Part shown: one piece after another, positions 6,950 through 18,518 of the stretch
Layout: every line of letters begins with the position of its first letter
How positions within the stretch are numbered: the stretch's first letter is position 1
Assembly: GCF_001653565.1 (NCBI RefSeq)
Contig: NZ_LYPB01000092.1
Location: 96,140 to 160,139 of the forward strand
Direction: 5' to 3'
DNA length: 64,000 nucleotides
Origin: Paenibacillus oryzisoli
GTDB taxonomy: Bacteria; Bacillota; Bacilli; Paenibacillales; NBRC-103111
Program-made: the position numbers and the translations under genes
Notes under the pieces: generated by a model
What the model saw: the letters and a program-made list of their open reading frames with translations, nothing else
Told to the model about the DNA's origin: nothing
Databases searched by the model: none

Positions 6950-9900
6950 TTAGACATGTATTGGCATTGCACGTGAGGAGAAGTTAATTGCTTCAAGCAT
7001 ATTCACTAGCGCTCTAACAGTATCCAAGGATGTCATACACACGACACCATTCTCAACTGCTTCACGACGAATACGGAAGCCGTCACGCTCAGGCGTTTTG
7101 CCCTTAGTCAATGTATTCACGACGAACTGAGCATCACCGCTGCGGATGAGGTCAAGAATGTTTGGCGAACCTTCACTAAGCTTGTTAACGGTTGTTACTG
7201 GAAGACCTGCTTGTGCAATGGCTTCAGCAGTTCCACCTGTTGCAATGATTTTGTAACCTAGGCGATAGAAGCCTTTCAAGATTTCAATCGCTTCTTCTTT
7301 ATCTTTATCCGCTACGGTTACCACGACGGAACCTGCAGCTGGAATCTTCATACCTGCACCGATAAGTCCTTTGTAGAGTGCTTTTGCAAAGTTAACATCA
7401 CGGCCCATAACTTCACCTGTGGACTTCATTTCAGGCCCGAGTGTTGTATCTACACGGCGAAGCTTCGCAAAGGAGAATACCGGAACTTTGACAGACACGT
7501 ATTTATCTTCTGGCCATAGACCACTTTGATAACCCATATCTGCAAGGGATTGACCCATGATAACGCGTGTTGCTACGTTCGCCATTGGGATGTTCGTCAC
7601 TTTGCTCAAGAAAGGTACTGTTCTGGATGAACGCGGGTTAACCTCGATCACATATACTTGATCGTTATGAATAACGAACTGGATGTTCACGAGACCAACG
7701 ACATTCAGCTCAAGACCGATTTTCGTCGTGATATCGATAATTTGTTGTTTGATCTCATCGGAGATCGATTGTGGCGGGTAAACCGCGATCGAGTCACCAG
7801 AGTGAACCCCTGCGCGTTCTACGTGTTCCATAATCCCTGGGATAAGAACCGTTTCTCTATCGCAGATCGCGTCAACCTCTACCTCTTTACCAAGCATGTA
7901 GCGGTCGATAAGAACCGGATGTTCCGGGTTTATTTTAACCGCATATTCCATGTAGCTCAGCAACTCTTCATCGGAGTAGACGATTTCCATAGCGCGTCCA
8001 CCAAGGACATACGAAGGACGAACGATAACCGGATAGCCGAATTTCGCTGCTGTACCGACAGCTTGGTCAACGGACGTTACAGTACCGCCTGGAGGTTGTG
8101 CAACCGAGATTTTGCTAAGCAAGGCTTCGAATTTCTTGCGATCTTCTGCAGTATCAATACTTTCTAGATCAGATCCTAGGATGCGAATGCCTGCTTTGTG
8201 CAGCGGTGCTGCCAAGTTAATCGCAGTTTGTCCACCGAATTGTACGATAACACCGATTGGCTGTTCACGCTCAATCACGTTCATGACATCTTCGAAGAAT
8301 AATGGCTCGAAGTATAGGCGATCCGATGTATTGAAATCTGTAGATACTGTTTCTGGGTTATTATTGATGATAACCGCTTCATAACCAGCCGCTTGAATCG
8401 CCCACACTGCGTGAACTGTGGAGTAATCGAACTCGATCCCTTGACCAATACGAATTGGACCCGATCCTAGAACAACAACTTTTTGTTTCGTCGTTTCAGT
8501 CACTTCATCTTCTTGCTCATAAGTGGAGTAGTAGTATGGTGTGGAAGCTTCGAATTCAGCTGCACACGTATCTACCATTTTGTATACAGGCTTGATGTTG
8601 TGTTGTAAACGGAATGCTCTTACATCTGCTTCTTTTGTGAAAGTACTGCATCCTGCCAATGTACGAATCTCCGCAACAGCGCGGTCTGTGAAGCCTTTGC
8701 GCTTGATATCGAAAATGAGTTCAGCCGTCAGATCTTGTGCAATTTCAGTTTCATAAGCAATCAAGGCACCGACTTTGTTCAAGAACCACCAGTCAATTTT
8801 CGTTAAATCTTGCAATTGTTCCACGCTATAGCCTCTGCGGAACGCCTCAGCTAGTAAGAACAGACGCTCATCATCAGGTTTTTGTAGACGCAATTCTAAT
8901 GTTTCTGTATCAAGCAAATCCGTTTCTTTCAAGAATAGGCGGTGAACGCCGATTTCAAGGGAACGAACCGCTTTTTGAATGGACTCTTCAAAAGTACGGC
9001 CAATTGCCATAACTTCCCCAGTCGCTTTCATTTGTGTACCTAGTTTACGGTTAGCCGCAGTGAATTTATCGAACGGCCAGCGTGGGATTTTGGATACGAT
9101 GTAATCTAGTGCAGGCTCGAAACAAGCGTAAGTTTGACCCGTAACTGGGTTTACAAGCTCGTCTAGCGTGTAACCAATCGCAATTTTCGCTGCCATTTTC
9201 GCAATCGGATAGCCCGTTGCTTTGGAAGCAAGCGCCGATGAACGGCTAACACGCGGGTTAACTTCGATGACGTAGTATTGGAAGCTGTGTGGATCAAGTG
9301 CGTATTGGACGTTACAACCACCTTCGATGTTCAAGGCGCGAATAATTTTCAGGGATGCGGAACGCAGCATTTGGTACTCACGATCCGACAATGTTTGGCT
9401 TGGTGCTACGACGATACTATCGCCTGTATGTACGCCAACTGGATCAAAGTTCTCCATGTTACACACAACGATACAGTTATCGTTCGCATCACGCATAACT
9501 TCGTACTCGACTTCTTTCATACCCGCGATACTGCGCTCTACGAGACACTGACCGATTGGGCTGTAACGAATACCGGAAGCAACGATTTCCGTGAGCTCTT
9601 CCATTGTGTTACAGATACCGCCGCCTGTTCCACCAAGTGTGTAGGCAGGACGAATGATGATCGGGAAGCCAATTTCATTTGCAAAATCAACGGCTTGAGC
9701 CACTGTTGTAACGATAACGCTATCCGGTACGGGCTGCTCGAGCTCTCTCATCAAGTCTCTGAAAAGGTCACGATCTTCCGCTTTCTCAATAGCAGTCAAT
9801 TGTGTTCCTAGAAGCTTAACGTTCTCGCTCTCTAGAACGCCTGCACGTGCAAGTTCAACCGCCATGTTCAGACCCGTTTGTCCGCCAAGTGTTGGCAGCA

Positions 9901-10156
9901 AACCGTCTGGACGCTCTTGACGAATGATTTGCGTTACGAATTCGAGTGTAATGGGCTCGATGTATACTTTGTCCGCCATATTCGTATCTGTCATGATCGT
10001 AGCTGGGTTGCTGTTGATCAGAATAACTTCCATGCCTTCTTCTTTCAAAGCTTGGCAAGCTTGTGTTCCTGCATAGTCAAACTCTGCCGCTTGACCAATA
10101 ACGATCGGTCCGGAACCGATAACGAGAATCTTTTTGAGTGTATTATTTTTTGGCAT
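6950..10156 (-). CDS. carB: Carbamoyl-phosphate synthase, large subunit
   Basis: CarB makes carbamoyl phosphate from bicarbonate, ATP and ammonia channelled from CarA. The 1068-residue length is normal. Two homologous ATP-grasp halves are visible: the first begins [19 protein letters not shown], the second near residue 560 with [19 protein letters not shown]. Each has the YVIEVNPR metal/ATP motif. The C-terminal 130 or so residues form the MGS-like allosteric domain ([16 protein letters not shown]), where effectors such as UMP/UTP bind. Its start overlaps the end of carA by 14 nt, giving coupled translation. Confidence 0.98.
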   Translation of the reverse strand: MPKNNTLKKILVIGSGPIVIGQAAEFDYAGTQACQALKEEGMEVILINSNPATIMTDTNMADKVYIEPITLEFVTQIIRQERPDGLLPTLGGQTGLNMAVELARAGVLESENVKLLGTQLTAIEKAEDRDLFRDLMRELEQPVPDSVIVTTVAQAVDFANEIGFPIIIRPAYTLGGTGGGICNTMEELTEIVASGIRYSPIGQCLVERSIAGMKEVEYEVMRDANDNCIVVCNMENFDPVGVHTGDSIVVAPSQTLSDREYQMLRSASLKIIRALNIEGGCNVQYALDPHSFQYYVIEVNPRVSRSSALASKATGYPIAKMAAKIAIGYTLDELVNPVTGQTYACFEPALDYIVSKIPRWPFDKFTAANRKLGTQMKATGEVMAIGRTFEESIQKAVRSLEIGVHRLFLKETDLLDTETLELRLQKPDDERLFLLAEAFRRGYSVEQLQDLTKIDWWFLNKVGALIAYETEIAQDLTAELIFDIKRKGFTDRAVAEIRTLAGCSTFTKEADVRAFRLQHNIKPVYKMVDTCAAEFEASTPYYYSTYEQEDEVTETTKQKVVVLGSGPIRIGQGIEFDYSTVHAVWAIQAAGYEAVIINNNPETVSTDFNTSDRLYFEPLFFEDVMNVIEREQPIGVIVQFGGQTAINLAAPLHKAGIRILGSDLESIDTAEDRKKFEALLSKISVAQPPGGTVTSVDQAVGTAAKFGYPVIVRPSYVLGGRAMEIVYSDEELLSYMEYAVKINPEHPVLIDRYMLGKEVEVDAICDRETVLIPGIMEHVERAGVHSGDSIAVYPPQSISDEIKQQIIDITTKIGLELNVVGLVNIQFVIHNDQVYVIEVNPRSSRTVPFLSKVTNIPMANVATRVIMGQSLADMGYQSGLWPEDKYVSVKVPVFSFAKLRRVDTTLGPEMKSTGEVMGRDVNFAKALYKGLIGAGMKIPAAGSVVVTVADKDKEEAIEILKGFYRLGYKIIATGGTAEAIAQAGLPVTTVNKLSEGSPNILDLIRSGDAQFVVNTLTKGKTPERDGFRIRREAVENGVVCMTSLDTVRALVNMLEAINFSSRAMPIHV

Positions 10157-11315
10157 ATTGCAGTTCCTCCTTCACAGATGTCGATGCCGTGGAAGCATTC
10201 CACTGAGCAAGCATTTGCGCTTGGCGCGGCTGCTGTGGGTTATCTAGTTTGTGCTGATGAATCAGCGAGATGAAATCATCGAACAGGTAGCTGGAGTCGA
10301 ATGGTCCAGGTGCTGCTTCTGGGTGATATTGCACCGAGAATGCTGGGTATTGCTTGTGGCGTAAGCCTTCGATCGTGCGATCGTTATTGTTAATGTGCGT
10401 CACTTCAAGGTTCGTTCCTTGTACGGAATCTTCCTTTACCGTGTAGCCATGGTTTTGCGATGTAATGTAGCAACGTCCAGAAATCAAATCTTTAACAGGG
10501 TGATTACCGCCGCGGTGACCGAATTTCAATTTATCTGTGTCTGCGCCGCAAGCTAGTGCGAACAATTGGTGACCCAAGCAGATTCCGAATAGTGGAATAT
10601 CGCCGAGCAAGCCTTTGATCATTTCAACTGCGTGTGGAACATCCTTCGGATCCCCAGGGCCATTGGAAAGCAATACACCATCTGGTGCTAAGCGACGAAT
10701 TTGTTCAGCTGTTGCATCCTGTGGAACAACCACTACATCGCAATCGCGCTTGCTAAGATCGCGGATAATCCCACTTTTTGCTCCGAAGTCAACCAGTACG
10801 ATTCTTTCTTTGTGACCTGGTGCACCGAAAACGCTTTTCGTGGAAACACGGGATACTTGATCCGTCATAAGCGGTGTATTTTTAAGAGTAGCCATTAATT
10901 CTTCGACCGATTTATTGGAAGTTGTAATGATACTTTTCATTACGCCATAGTGACGAATTTTGCGAGTCAACATACGTGTGTCGATACCACTGATGCCGAC
11001 AATGCCGTATTCTTTCAGCAGGCTGCCAAGCGTGTATTGCGCTCTCCAGTTACTTGGAATTTCTTCATGCTCACGCACGACGAAACCATGGATGAATGGT
11101 CGCACGGACTCGAAATCATCACGAATCACACCGTAGTTTCCTTGAAGTGGATACGTCATCGTTACGATTTGTCCACAGTAGGAAGGGTCTGAAAGTACCT
11201 CTTGATAACCAGTCATACCTGTGTTAAAAACTACTTCGCCGACGGATTCACCTTCACTACCGAACGATTTTCCTGTAAAAAGAGTGCCGTCTTCCAGCAA
11301 CAATCTTGCCTGCAT
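10143..11315 (-). CDS. carA: Carbamoyl-phosphate synthase, small (glutaminase) subunit
   Basis: CarA hydrolyses glutamine to supply ammonia to CarB. The 390-residue protein has the N-terminal CPSase domain ([31 protein letters not shown]) and a C-terminal class I glutamine amidotransferase domain with the nucleophile Cys in GICLGHQL and the His/Glu pair in [10 protein letters not shown]. The C-terminus is extended by a short Ala/Ser/Thr-rich tail. GAAGGAG precedes the ATG. Upstream lies a 180-nt gap with a candidate ArgR site, which would suit a single synthetase feeding both pyrimidine and arginine synthesis. Confidence 0.97.
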   Translation of the reverse strand: MQARLLLEDGTLFTGKSFGSEGESVGEVVFNTGMTGYQEVLSDPSYCGQIVTMTYPLQGNYGVIRDDFESVRPFIHGFVVREHEEIPSNWRAQYTLGSLLKEYGIVGISGIDTRMLTRKIRHYGVMKSIITTSNKSVEELMATLKNTPLMTDQVSRVSTKSVFGAPGHKERIVLVDFGAKSGIIRDLSKRDCDVVVVPQDATAEQIRRLAPDGVLLSNGPGDPKDVPHAVEMIKGLLGDIPLFGICLGHQLFALACGADTDKLKFGHRGGNHPVKDLISGRCYITSQNHGYTVKEDSVQGTNLEVTHINNNDRTIEGLRHKQYPAFSVQYHPEAAPGPFDSSYLFDDFISLIHQHKLDNPQQPRQAQMLAQWNASTASTSVKEELQYAKK

Positions 11316-11393
11316 GTTCTTTCAACTCCTTCGCTATTGTCAGGCGGTTCTCTCAAACCGCAGATGTCATGCTTACGATATTACACGTCACGA

Positions 11394-11428
11394 TCTTGCA
11401 TAAACATAAATCTTCTTGTATAAATATA
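11394..11428 (-). promoter_or_regulatory. Candidate tandem ARG boxes upstream of carA
   Basis: On the minus strand TATATTTATACAAGA (11428-11414) and TATGTTTATGCAAGA (11408-11394) agree at 13 of 15 positions and start 20 bp apart, two helical turns. Each resembles half-palindromic ARG boxes (TGnATAnnnATnCA type) bound by ArgR/AhrC, which come as such pairs. They lie in the AT-rich pyrC-carA gap, about 80-115 nt before carA. A GCGGTT/AACCGC hairpin lies closer to the gene. Confidence 0.4.
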
Positions 11429-11498
11429 CACGATTTTTCATTCATCGTATAGATGCTTCTCATGATTTGGGCTTTATAAATAAGGCTATTTCTTGAAC

Positions 11499-12782
11499 TT
11501 AGGAGTACACTACTTTACCCGAAGCAATCGTCACAACCGGCCAGCCGCGCAACTCCCACCCGATGAAAGGTGTGTTCTTGCTGCGGGATACAATCTCTTC
11601 TTTCAGAACTGCTTTCGTTGTATCTAGATCAACAATTGTGATGTCTGCCACGCTGCCTACTTCTAATGTTCCATATGGAAGACCGAATACGTCAGCAGGC
11701 TTCTTCGTCATACGGTCCACTAGGAAACCAAGTGTCCATTTGCCTGTAAGTACAAACTTCGTATAGAGCAAGGAGAATGCTGTTTCGAAACCAAGGATTC
11801 CGAATGGTGCCAGCAACATGCCTTTGGCTTTCTCTTCTTCGGTATGCGGCGCATGGTCTGTCACGATAATGTCGATAGTGCCATCTTCCAATGCTTCAAT
11901 TACAGCTTGTACATCACGTGGTGTGCGAAGCGGCGGATTCATCTTCCAGTTCGCATCCATCCCTGGAATGTCTTCTTCCGAGAGCAGGAGATGATGCGGG
12001 CAAACCTCTGCTGTAACCTTGATACCGAATTGTTTCGCGTGGCGGATCAGTCGAACTGACTGTTCTGTACTGACGTGACATACGTGGTAGTGTACCCCAG
12101 TTGCTTCCGCTAGCAATACGTCACGCCCAACATGAATCGCTTCGGATTCGTTCGGAATCCCTTTCAGGCCATGCTTCGTGGCGAAAGTTCCTTCGTTCAC
12201 TGGCGCGCCTACGACCAACGTGTCATCTTCACAATGTGCGATGATCGGCATGCCAAGTGATGCAGCTAGAGCCATCGCATCTTTCATCATTTGCGCGCTT
12301 TGTACGCCTACGCCATCGTCTGTATATCCGATGACGCCCGCTTCTTTCAACGCTGCGAAATCCGTTAACTCACGTCCAAGCTCGTTCTTCGTAATCGTCC
12401 CGTAAGGAATGACGCGAACGACGCCATCGGTAGCCGCTTTATCCAATATGTAGTTGACTGTGTCTACTGTATCAATGACTGGGCGCGTGTTCGGCATACA
12501 AGCGATCGTTGTAAAACCGCCTCTTGCTGCAGAACGTGTACCCGTTGCAATGTTTTCTTTATGTTCAAATCCAGGCTCTCTTAAATGTACGTGCATATCA
12601 ATGAATCCTGGCGATACTAGCTTGCCGGCAGCGTCGATGACTTCATGTCCTTCTGTTTGTGGTACGTCACCACTCAAAGCATCAACTACCAGTGCAATTT
12701 TATCGTTTTCAACCAAAACATGTTTTGTCGTCTGTACATTATTCGCATCAACGGTAAGTCCGTTTAGAATCCAAATTCCCAT
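11499..12782 (-). CDS. pyrC: Dihydroorotase
   Basis: PyrC cyclises N-carbamoyl-aspartate to dihydroorotate. The 427-residue type I (long) form carries the amidohydrolase metal site: HVHLREPGFEHKE near residues 60-72, ECP-type His motifs AHCEDD and HVSTEQS, and the metal Asp in TDHAPHTEEEKAKG. A TAGGAGG precedes the ATG. The gene follows pyrB after a 212-nt structured gap, and 183 nt separate it from carA, so the operon may have internal control points here. Confidence 0.97.
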   Translation of the reverse strand: MGIWILNGLTVDANNVQTTKHVLVENDKIALVVDALSGDVPQTEGHEVIDAAGKLVSPGFIDMHVHLREPGFEHKENIATGTRSAARGGFTTIACMPNTRPVIDTVDTVNYILDKAATDGVVRVIPYGTITKNELGRELTDFAALKEAGVIGYTDDGVGVQSAQMMKDAMALAASLGMPIIAHCEDDTLVVGAPVNEGTFATKHGLKGIPNESEAIHVGRDVLLAEATGVHYHVCHVSTEQSVRLIRHAKQFGIKVTAEVCPHHLLLSEEDIPGMDANWKMNPPLRTPRDVQAVIEALEDGTIDIIVTDHAPHTEEEKAKGMLLAPFGILGFETAFSLLYTKFVLTGKWTLGFLVDRMTKKPADVFGLPYGTLEVGSVADITIVDLDTTKAVLKEEIVSRSKNTPFIGWELRGWPVVTIASGKVVYS

Positions 12783-12815
12783 AGTGATATTATCCTCCTA
12801 GTATTCATTTGGGGC

Positions 12816-12985
12816 CCCCGCAAAGTATTGTCTAAACTCTTATCGAAGCAATTCGACGTAGTATGACCGCTTTGAATGGTAAGTTTAGACGCCGATTGAG
12901 CTAACGCTCAATGCGGACGGAATCAACTTCAGAGCTTGGCTTCACTTTGTGGGGATTTATAGGGATCTTTGATCGGAGATCAAAG
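12816..12985. repeat. Structured pyrB-pyrC intergenic region with nested inverted repeats
   Basis: The gap folds on itself at four levels. CCCCGCAAAG (12816-12825) faces CTTTGTGGGG (12945-12954), 9/10 complementary; GTCTAAAC (12830-12837) pairs with GTTTAGAC (12883-12890); ATTGAGC (12895-12901) pairs with GCTCAAT (12906-12912); CTTTGATC (12967-12974) pairs with GATCAAAG (12978-12985). No T-run follows these stems, so they are not plain terminators. No PyrR motif is seen. The role is unknown; mRNA processing or a decayed repeat are possible. Confidence 0.55.
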
Positions 12986-12994
12986 TCTCTCCTT

Positions 12995-14469
<1,475 letters not shown>

Positions 14470-14511
14470 CTATCTTCGTCAGCATTCACATACGTTTAAT
14501 GGCGGTAAAAC

Positions 14512-14666
14512 CAAAAAACTCCTTGCCCAATTCTTGGCAAGGAGTTTACGAGTGCATAAAGAGATAGAGCGGGGCTATTGGATGCGCACACCCTAAGCTT
14601 ACTGAATACTCGACTCAGTATTACCCGACTTTTCTTATCGTTTTACCTTGCCAGCCTCTCTGGACT
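14512..14666 (-). promoter_or_regulatory. PyrR-dependent attenuator in the pyr leader
   Basis: All three parts can be read on the minus strand. The PyrR-binding loop is AGTCCAGAGAGGCT (14666-14653), matching the known ARUCCNGNGAGGYU consensus. Just after it TGGCAAGG (14653-14646) can pair perfectly with CCTTGCCA (14542-14535), the 5' arm of the terminator, forming the antiterminator. The terminator is AAACTCCTTGCC / GGCAAGGAGTTT (14547-14536 with 14527-14516) followed by T-rich sequence. PyrR binding would block the antiterminator and favour termination ahead of pyrR. Only this one attenuator was found in the operon. Confidence 0.93.
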
Positions 14667-14696
14667 GTTTTTAAAGGCACATATGTAATTAAAAGA

Positions 14697-14725
14697 ATTA
14701 TGCCACTTTCGACACCATAAGTCAA
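14697..14725 (-). promoter_or_regulatory. Sigma-A promoter of the pyr operon
   Basis: TTGACT (14725-14720), a 17-nt spacer and CATAAT (14702-14697) on the minus strand form a near-consensus promoter. Transcription would begin just before the PyrR-binding loop, as required for attenuation. Confidence 0.85.
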
Positions 14726-14745
14726 TATTTTTCGATCTTCTTTTT

Positions 14746-14775
14746 TTGAGCAAATCCGAGACCATGTGTTATAAT
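14746..14775 (+). promoter_or_regulatory. Sigma-A promoter of the ABC exporter operon
   Basis: TTGAGC (14746-14751), an 18-nt spacer and TATAAT (14770-14775) lead into the exporter genes. Its -35 box is only about 20 bp from that of the divergent pyr promoter, so the two transcription units leave back to back. Confidence 0.55.
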
Positions 14776-14845
14776 TTACATATAAACTCGCTTTTCCGCC
14801 CAGTAAATTCCATTTCGATTCGCTTACAAAATGAAGGAGGAAACT

Positions 14846-16570
14846 ATGTTCAAATTGTTTAGGTATTTAAAGCCTTACCGGGTTTCCGTGATTGCAATCA
14901 TTACCCTTATGCTCTTACAATCGCTTGCACAGCTGTACTTGCCAACTTTACTAGCAGACATCGTAGATGTAGGGGTAGTCAAAGGTGACGTGAACTACAT
15001 TATCCGGTTTGGCGCCTATATGCTTCTGGTTGCCATGGGCGGCATGGCCTGTGTAATGGTAGCCAGCTATTTGCTCGCTAAGACAGCGACCGGATTCGGG
15101 AGAGATTTACGTCGTGCGCTCTTCTCTCATGTCGAGAGTTTCTCTTTGCATGAATTCGATAAGCTTGGAACGTCTTCTCTCATTACAAGAACAACGAACG
15201 ATATCGCACAAGTACAACAATTAGTCGTTATGATGCGAATGTTCATTGGTGTGCCTACCATGCTCGTTGGCGGCGTCATTATGGCTTCATACAAAGATAC
15301 GAATCTCGCAATTGTCCTCTATGCGGTCATCCCCATACTTGTGATTGTGATTGCTGTGATTATGCGTACGAGTCTTCCCTTATTCAAAACTTTGCAAATT
15401 AAAATCGACGGCATCAATCTTGTTCTGCGAGAACATTTAACTGGTATTCGCGTCATCCGTGCTTTTAACCGTTCGGGTCATGAGAAAACGAAATTCGAAC
15501 GAGCGAATCAAGATTTCACGCAAGTTGCAGTCAAAGTCAATACGATCATGGCTACGATGATGCCGATCATGATGCTTGTGTTTAATCTAGGCATCGTTGT
15601 CATCCTGTGGTATGGCGGCATTCGGATTGATAACAATCAAATGCAAATTGGCGATTTGATGGCCTTCATCCAATATGCCATGCAAATTATGTTCAGCATG
15701 TTCATGATGACTATGATATTCATGATGATCCCGCGCGCTTCGGCATCTGCAGTACGAATTAATGAGGTCCTTGCTATTCAGTCCAACATACATAGTGCAG
15801 ACCATGCACAAACACTTCAAGCTGATCAAACCGTCGTTGAATTCAATCATGTGACTTTCAGTTACCCTGGTGCTGAGCAGCCGGCTGTTCATGATATATC
15901 TTTCCGAGCGAACCCTGGAGAGGTTACAGCGATTATAGGAGGCACTGGATCTGGTAAAACAACCCTCCTCAATTTATTACTTCGATTCTATGATGTGGAG
16001 TCTGGCACAATTACGTTGAATAGCCAACCATTGCCTTCACTTTCCTTAGAGAGTCTTCGAAACCAAATCGGCTATGTGCCTCAAAAAGCAGTCCTATTCT
16101 CAGGTACAGTTGCGGATAACCTCCGCTTCGGCAATGATAACGCGACAGATGACGATCTAGCCGCTGCCGCTTCGACAGCACAAGCCGCTGATTTCATTCA
16201 AGGTATGAAAGATAACTTTCATTCAACTCTCGCCCAAGGCGGGACAAATCTATCAGGCGGCCAGAAGCAGCGACTAGCTATTGGACGAGCACTTGCACGT
16301 AAACCCAATATTTATATTTTCGACGACAGCTTCTCTGCCCTTGATTTCAAAACCGATGCGAAGCTGCGCGCTGCACTTAAATCGGAAACAGCACGAGCAA
16401 CCATGATCATCGTGGCACAGCGAGTCAGCACCATCATGGATGCGAATCAAATTATCGTTTTAGATGAAGGCAGAATTGCAGGCATCGGTACTCATAACGA
16501 ACTTATGAGAACCTGCGAAGTGTATCAAGAAATTGTTGCTTCTCAGCTATCAGAGGAGGAAAGTGCATGA
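14846..16570 (+). CDS. ABC exporter half-transporter, first subunit (degenerate ATP site)
   Basis: A 574-residue membrane-spanning half-transporter: an N-terminal exporter membrane domain with six predicted helices, then an ATPase domain with Walker A GGTGSGKTT, signature NLSGGQKQR and Walker B IYIFDDSFSALD. The residue after the Walker B Asp is Asp rather than the catalytic Glu, which marks the degenerate site of heterodimeric exporters. An ATG at 14831 opens the frame but the strong AAGGAGG lies between it and the ATG at 14846, so the latter is the start. It overlaps the next gene by 4 nt (ATGA). The substrate is unknown; multidrug or lipid export is typical. Confidence 0.93.
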   Translation: MFKLFRYLKPYRVSVIAIITLMLLQSLAQLYLPTLLADIVDVGVVKGDVNYIIRFGAYMLLVAMGGMACVMVASYLLAKTATGFGRDLRRALFSHVESFSLHEFDKLGTSSLITRTTNDIAQVQQLVVMMRMFIGVPTMLVGGVIMASYKDTNLAIVLYAVIPILVIVIAVIMRTSLPLFKTLQIKIDGINLVLREHLTGIRVIRAFNRSGHEKTKFERANQDFTQVAVKVNTIMATMMPIMMLVFNLGIVVILWYGGIRIDNNQMQIGDLMAFIQYAMQIMFSMFMMTMIFMMIPRASASAVRINEVLAIQSNIHSADHAQTLQADQTVVEFNHVTFSYPGAEQPAVHDISFRANPGEVTAIIGGTGSGKTTLLNLLLRFYDVESGTITLNSQPLPSLSLESLRNQIGYVPQKAVLFSGTVADNLRFGNDNATDDDLAAAASTAQAADFIQGMKDNFHSTLAQGGTNLSGGQKQRLAIGRALARKPNIYIFDDSFSALDFKTDAKLRAALKSETARATMIIVAQRVSTIMDANQIIVLDEGRIAGIGTHNELMRTCEVYQEIVASQLSEEESA

Positions 16571-18447
16571 GTGAGAAACCCAAAGAACAGGGCCGACCGG
16601 CAGCAGGTATGAATCCAGGTTTCATGGGCCGTGGCGGTATGGCTGGCATGGGGATGCCTGTCCAGAAAGCGAAGAATTTTAAAGCTACTTTGAAAAGACT
16701 CATGACCTATTTGCAGCCTTTTCGTGTTTCCATATCCTTTGTACTTCTAGCATCCATATTAAGCACATTGTTTGGTATCATCAGTCCGAAACTGATGGGG
16801 AACGCGGTTACGAAGTTGTCTGAAGGGGCTATTGGCAAAATGAAAGGCATTGCAGGAGCCAAAATTGATTTCGATGCAATTCTTCAAATCATTCTTATTC
16901 TAGCTGCTCTCTATATATTCAGCTCAGTCCTGATGTACATTCAACAACGGATTATGGTAGGTGTTACACAGCGCATTGTCTTCAATCTGCGACGTGATAT
17001 CAGTGAGAAGCTTACTCGTGTTCCTCTCTCCTTCTTCGATGCAAGAAGCCATGGCGATACGATGAGTCGTGCTACGAATGATGTGGACACGATCAGCTCT
17101 ACCATGCAGCAAAGCTTAACGCAGTTGATCACATCCGTTGTGACTTTGATCGGTATCATTATCATGATGCTGACCATAAGTCCACTGCTTACCTTAGCGA
17201 CAATTGTCACGCTGCCGCTTAGCATTTTTGGAACCAAGATGATTGCTACCCGTTCTCAAAAATATTTTAAAGGACAGCAACGAACGCTTGGCGAACTCAA
17301 TGGTCACGTAGAAGAAATGTATACAGGTCATACGATCGTTAAAGCTTTTGGGCGAGAAAAGAAATCCGTTGATACGTTCAACGAAATTAATGATCGGCTG
17401 TATCATTCTGGCTGGAAAGCACAGTTCATTTCAGGGCTCATCTTCCCTTTGATGTCATTTATCGGCAATATTGGTTATGTACTCGTAAGTGTCATCGGTG
17501 GCATCATGGTTACTCATAACGCTATCAAAATAGGAGACGTTCTCGCCTTCATTCAATATTCTGGTCAATTTGGCATGCCAATCACACAAGTGGCGAATAT
17601 CGCGAATGTCATTCAGTCTACGATCGCAGCAGCTGAGCGCATTTTCGAATTACTAGATGAAGATGAAGAAGTTTTGGAGAATAAAGTGACGGACTCCGTT
17701 GCTCACGTCAAGGGGCATGTTCAGTTCGATAATGTTTCTTTCTCATATAAAACTGACACACCACTTATCGACAACATGAACATCGATGTGAAGCCAGGAC
17801 AAACCGTAGCGATCGTTGGACCCACTGGTGCTGGCAAAACAACGATAGTCAATCTGCTCATGCGCTTCTATGAATTGCAGAATGGCAAGATTTCTATTGA
17901 TGGTGTCGACTCACGCCATATGTCTCGCAGCCATCTTCGCGGACTATTTGGTATGGTATTACAAGATACTTGGCTATTTAACGGCACAATCCGCGACAAT
18001 ATCGCTTATGGACGTCATGGTGCTACGGAAGACGAGATCGTAGAAGCCGCGCGCGCGGCATATGCAGATCATTTCATACGAACCCTGCCGGATGGATATG
18101 ATACGATTTTGAATGAGGAAGCGTCGAATCTATCCCATGGTCAAAAGCAATTGCTCACCATTGCACGTGCTGTCCTTGCTGATCCTGCGATATTGATTCT
18201 TGATGAAGCAACGAGCAGTGTTGATACACGGACGGAAGTTTCTATTCAACGTGCTATGAACAATTTGATGGCAAATCGCACGAGTTTCGTCATTGCTCAC
18301 CGATTATCTACGATCCGAGAAGCTGATCTTATCCTGGTGATGAATCAAGGAACTGTCATTGAACAAGGCACTCATGGCGAGTTGCTCGAGCAACAAGGCT
18401 TCTATGCAGAACTCTATGAGAGTCAATTCGCACAAAAAGCTGTGTAA
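16567..18447 (+). CDS. ABC exporter half-transporter, second subunit
   Basis: A 626-residue partner of the preceding gene. A Gly/Met-rich N-terminal tail of about 40 residues (GMNPGFMGRGGMAGMGM) precedes six predicted membrane helices; such tails are common in this exporter group. The ATPase domain has Walker A GPTGAGKTT and an intact Walker B ILILDEATSSVD with catalytic Glu, but its signature reads NLSHGQKQLL instead of LSGGQ. The altered signature here and the Glu-to-Asp change in the first subunit fall on the same composite ATP site, so the pair forms one active and one degenerate site. The 4-nt overlap supports equal synthesis. Confidence 0.93.
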   Translation: MSEKPKEQGRPAAGMNPGFMGRGGMAGMGMPVQKAKNFKATLKRLMTYLQPFRVSISFVLLASILSTLFGIISPKLMGNAVTKLSEGAIGKMKGIAGAKIDFDAILQIILILAALYIFSSVLMYIQQRIMVGVTQRIVFNLRRDISEKLTRVPLSFFDARSHGDTMSRATNDVDTISSTMQQSLTQLITSVVTLIGIIIMMLTISPLLTLATIVTLPLSIFGTKMIATRSQKYFKGQQRTLGELNGHVEEMYTGHTIVKAFGREKKSVDTFNEINDRLYHSGWKAQFISGLIFPLMSFIGNIGYVLVSVIGGIMVTHNAIKIGDVLAFIQYSGQFGMPITQVANIANVIQSTIAAAERIFELLDEDEEVLENKVTDSVAHVKGHVQFDNVSFSYKTDTPLIDNMNIDVKPGQTVAIVGPTGAGKTTIVNLLMRFYELQNGKISIDGVDSRHMSRSHLRGLFGMVLQDTWLFNGTIRDNIAYGRHGATEDEIVEAARAAYADHFIRTLPDGYDTILNEEASNLSHGQKQLLTIARAVLADPAILILDEATSSVDTRTEVSIQRAMNNLMANRTSFVIAHRLSTIREADLILVMNQGTVIEQGTHGELLEQQGFYAELYESQFAQKAV

Positions 18448-18518
18448 ACAGATTGGCTCAAACGCTCCCTTTCTGCTAATATAGGAGAGTCAATCATAAA
18501 TTTGAAGGAGATGTCACC

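Noticed and set aside
7658-8167. 169-codon ORF antisense to carB
   Set aside because: A shadow of the carB reading frame with no ribosome-binding site or recognisable protein; the same holds for 9278-9811.
12816-12985. A second PyrR attenuator between pyrB and pyrC
   Set aside because: Strong stems exist, but no PyrR-binding consensus and no T-run are present.
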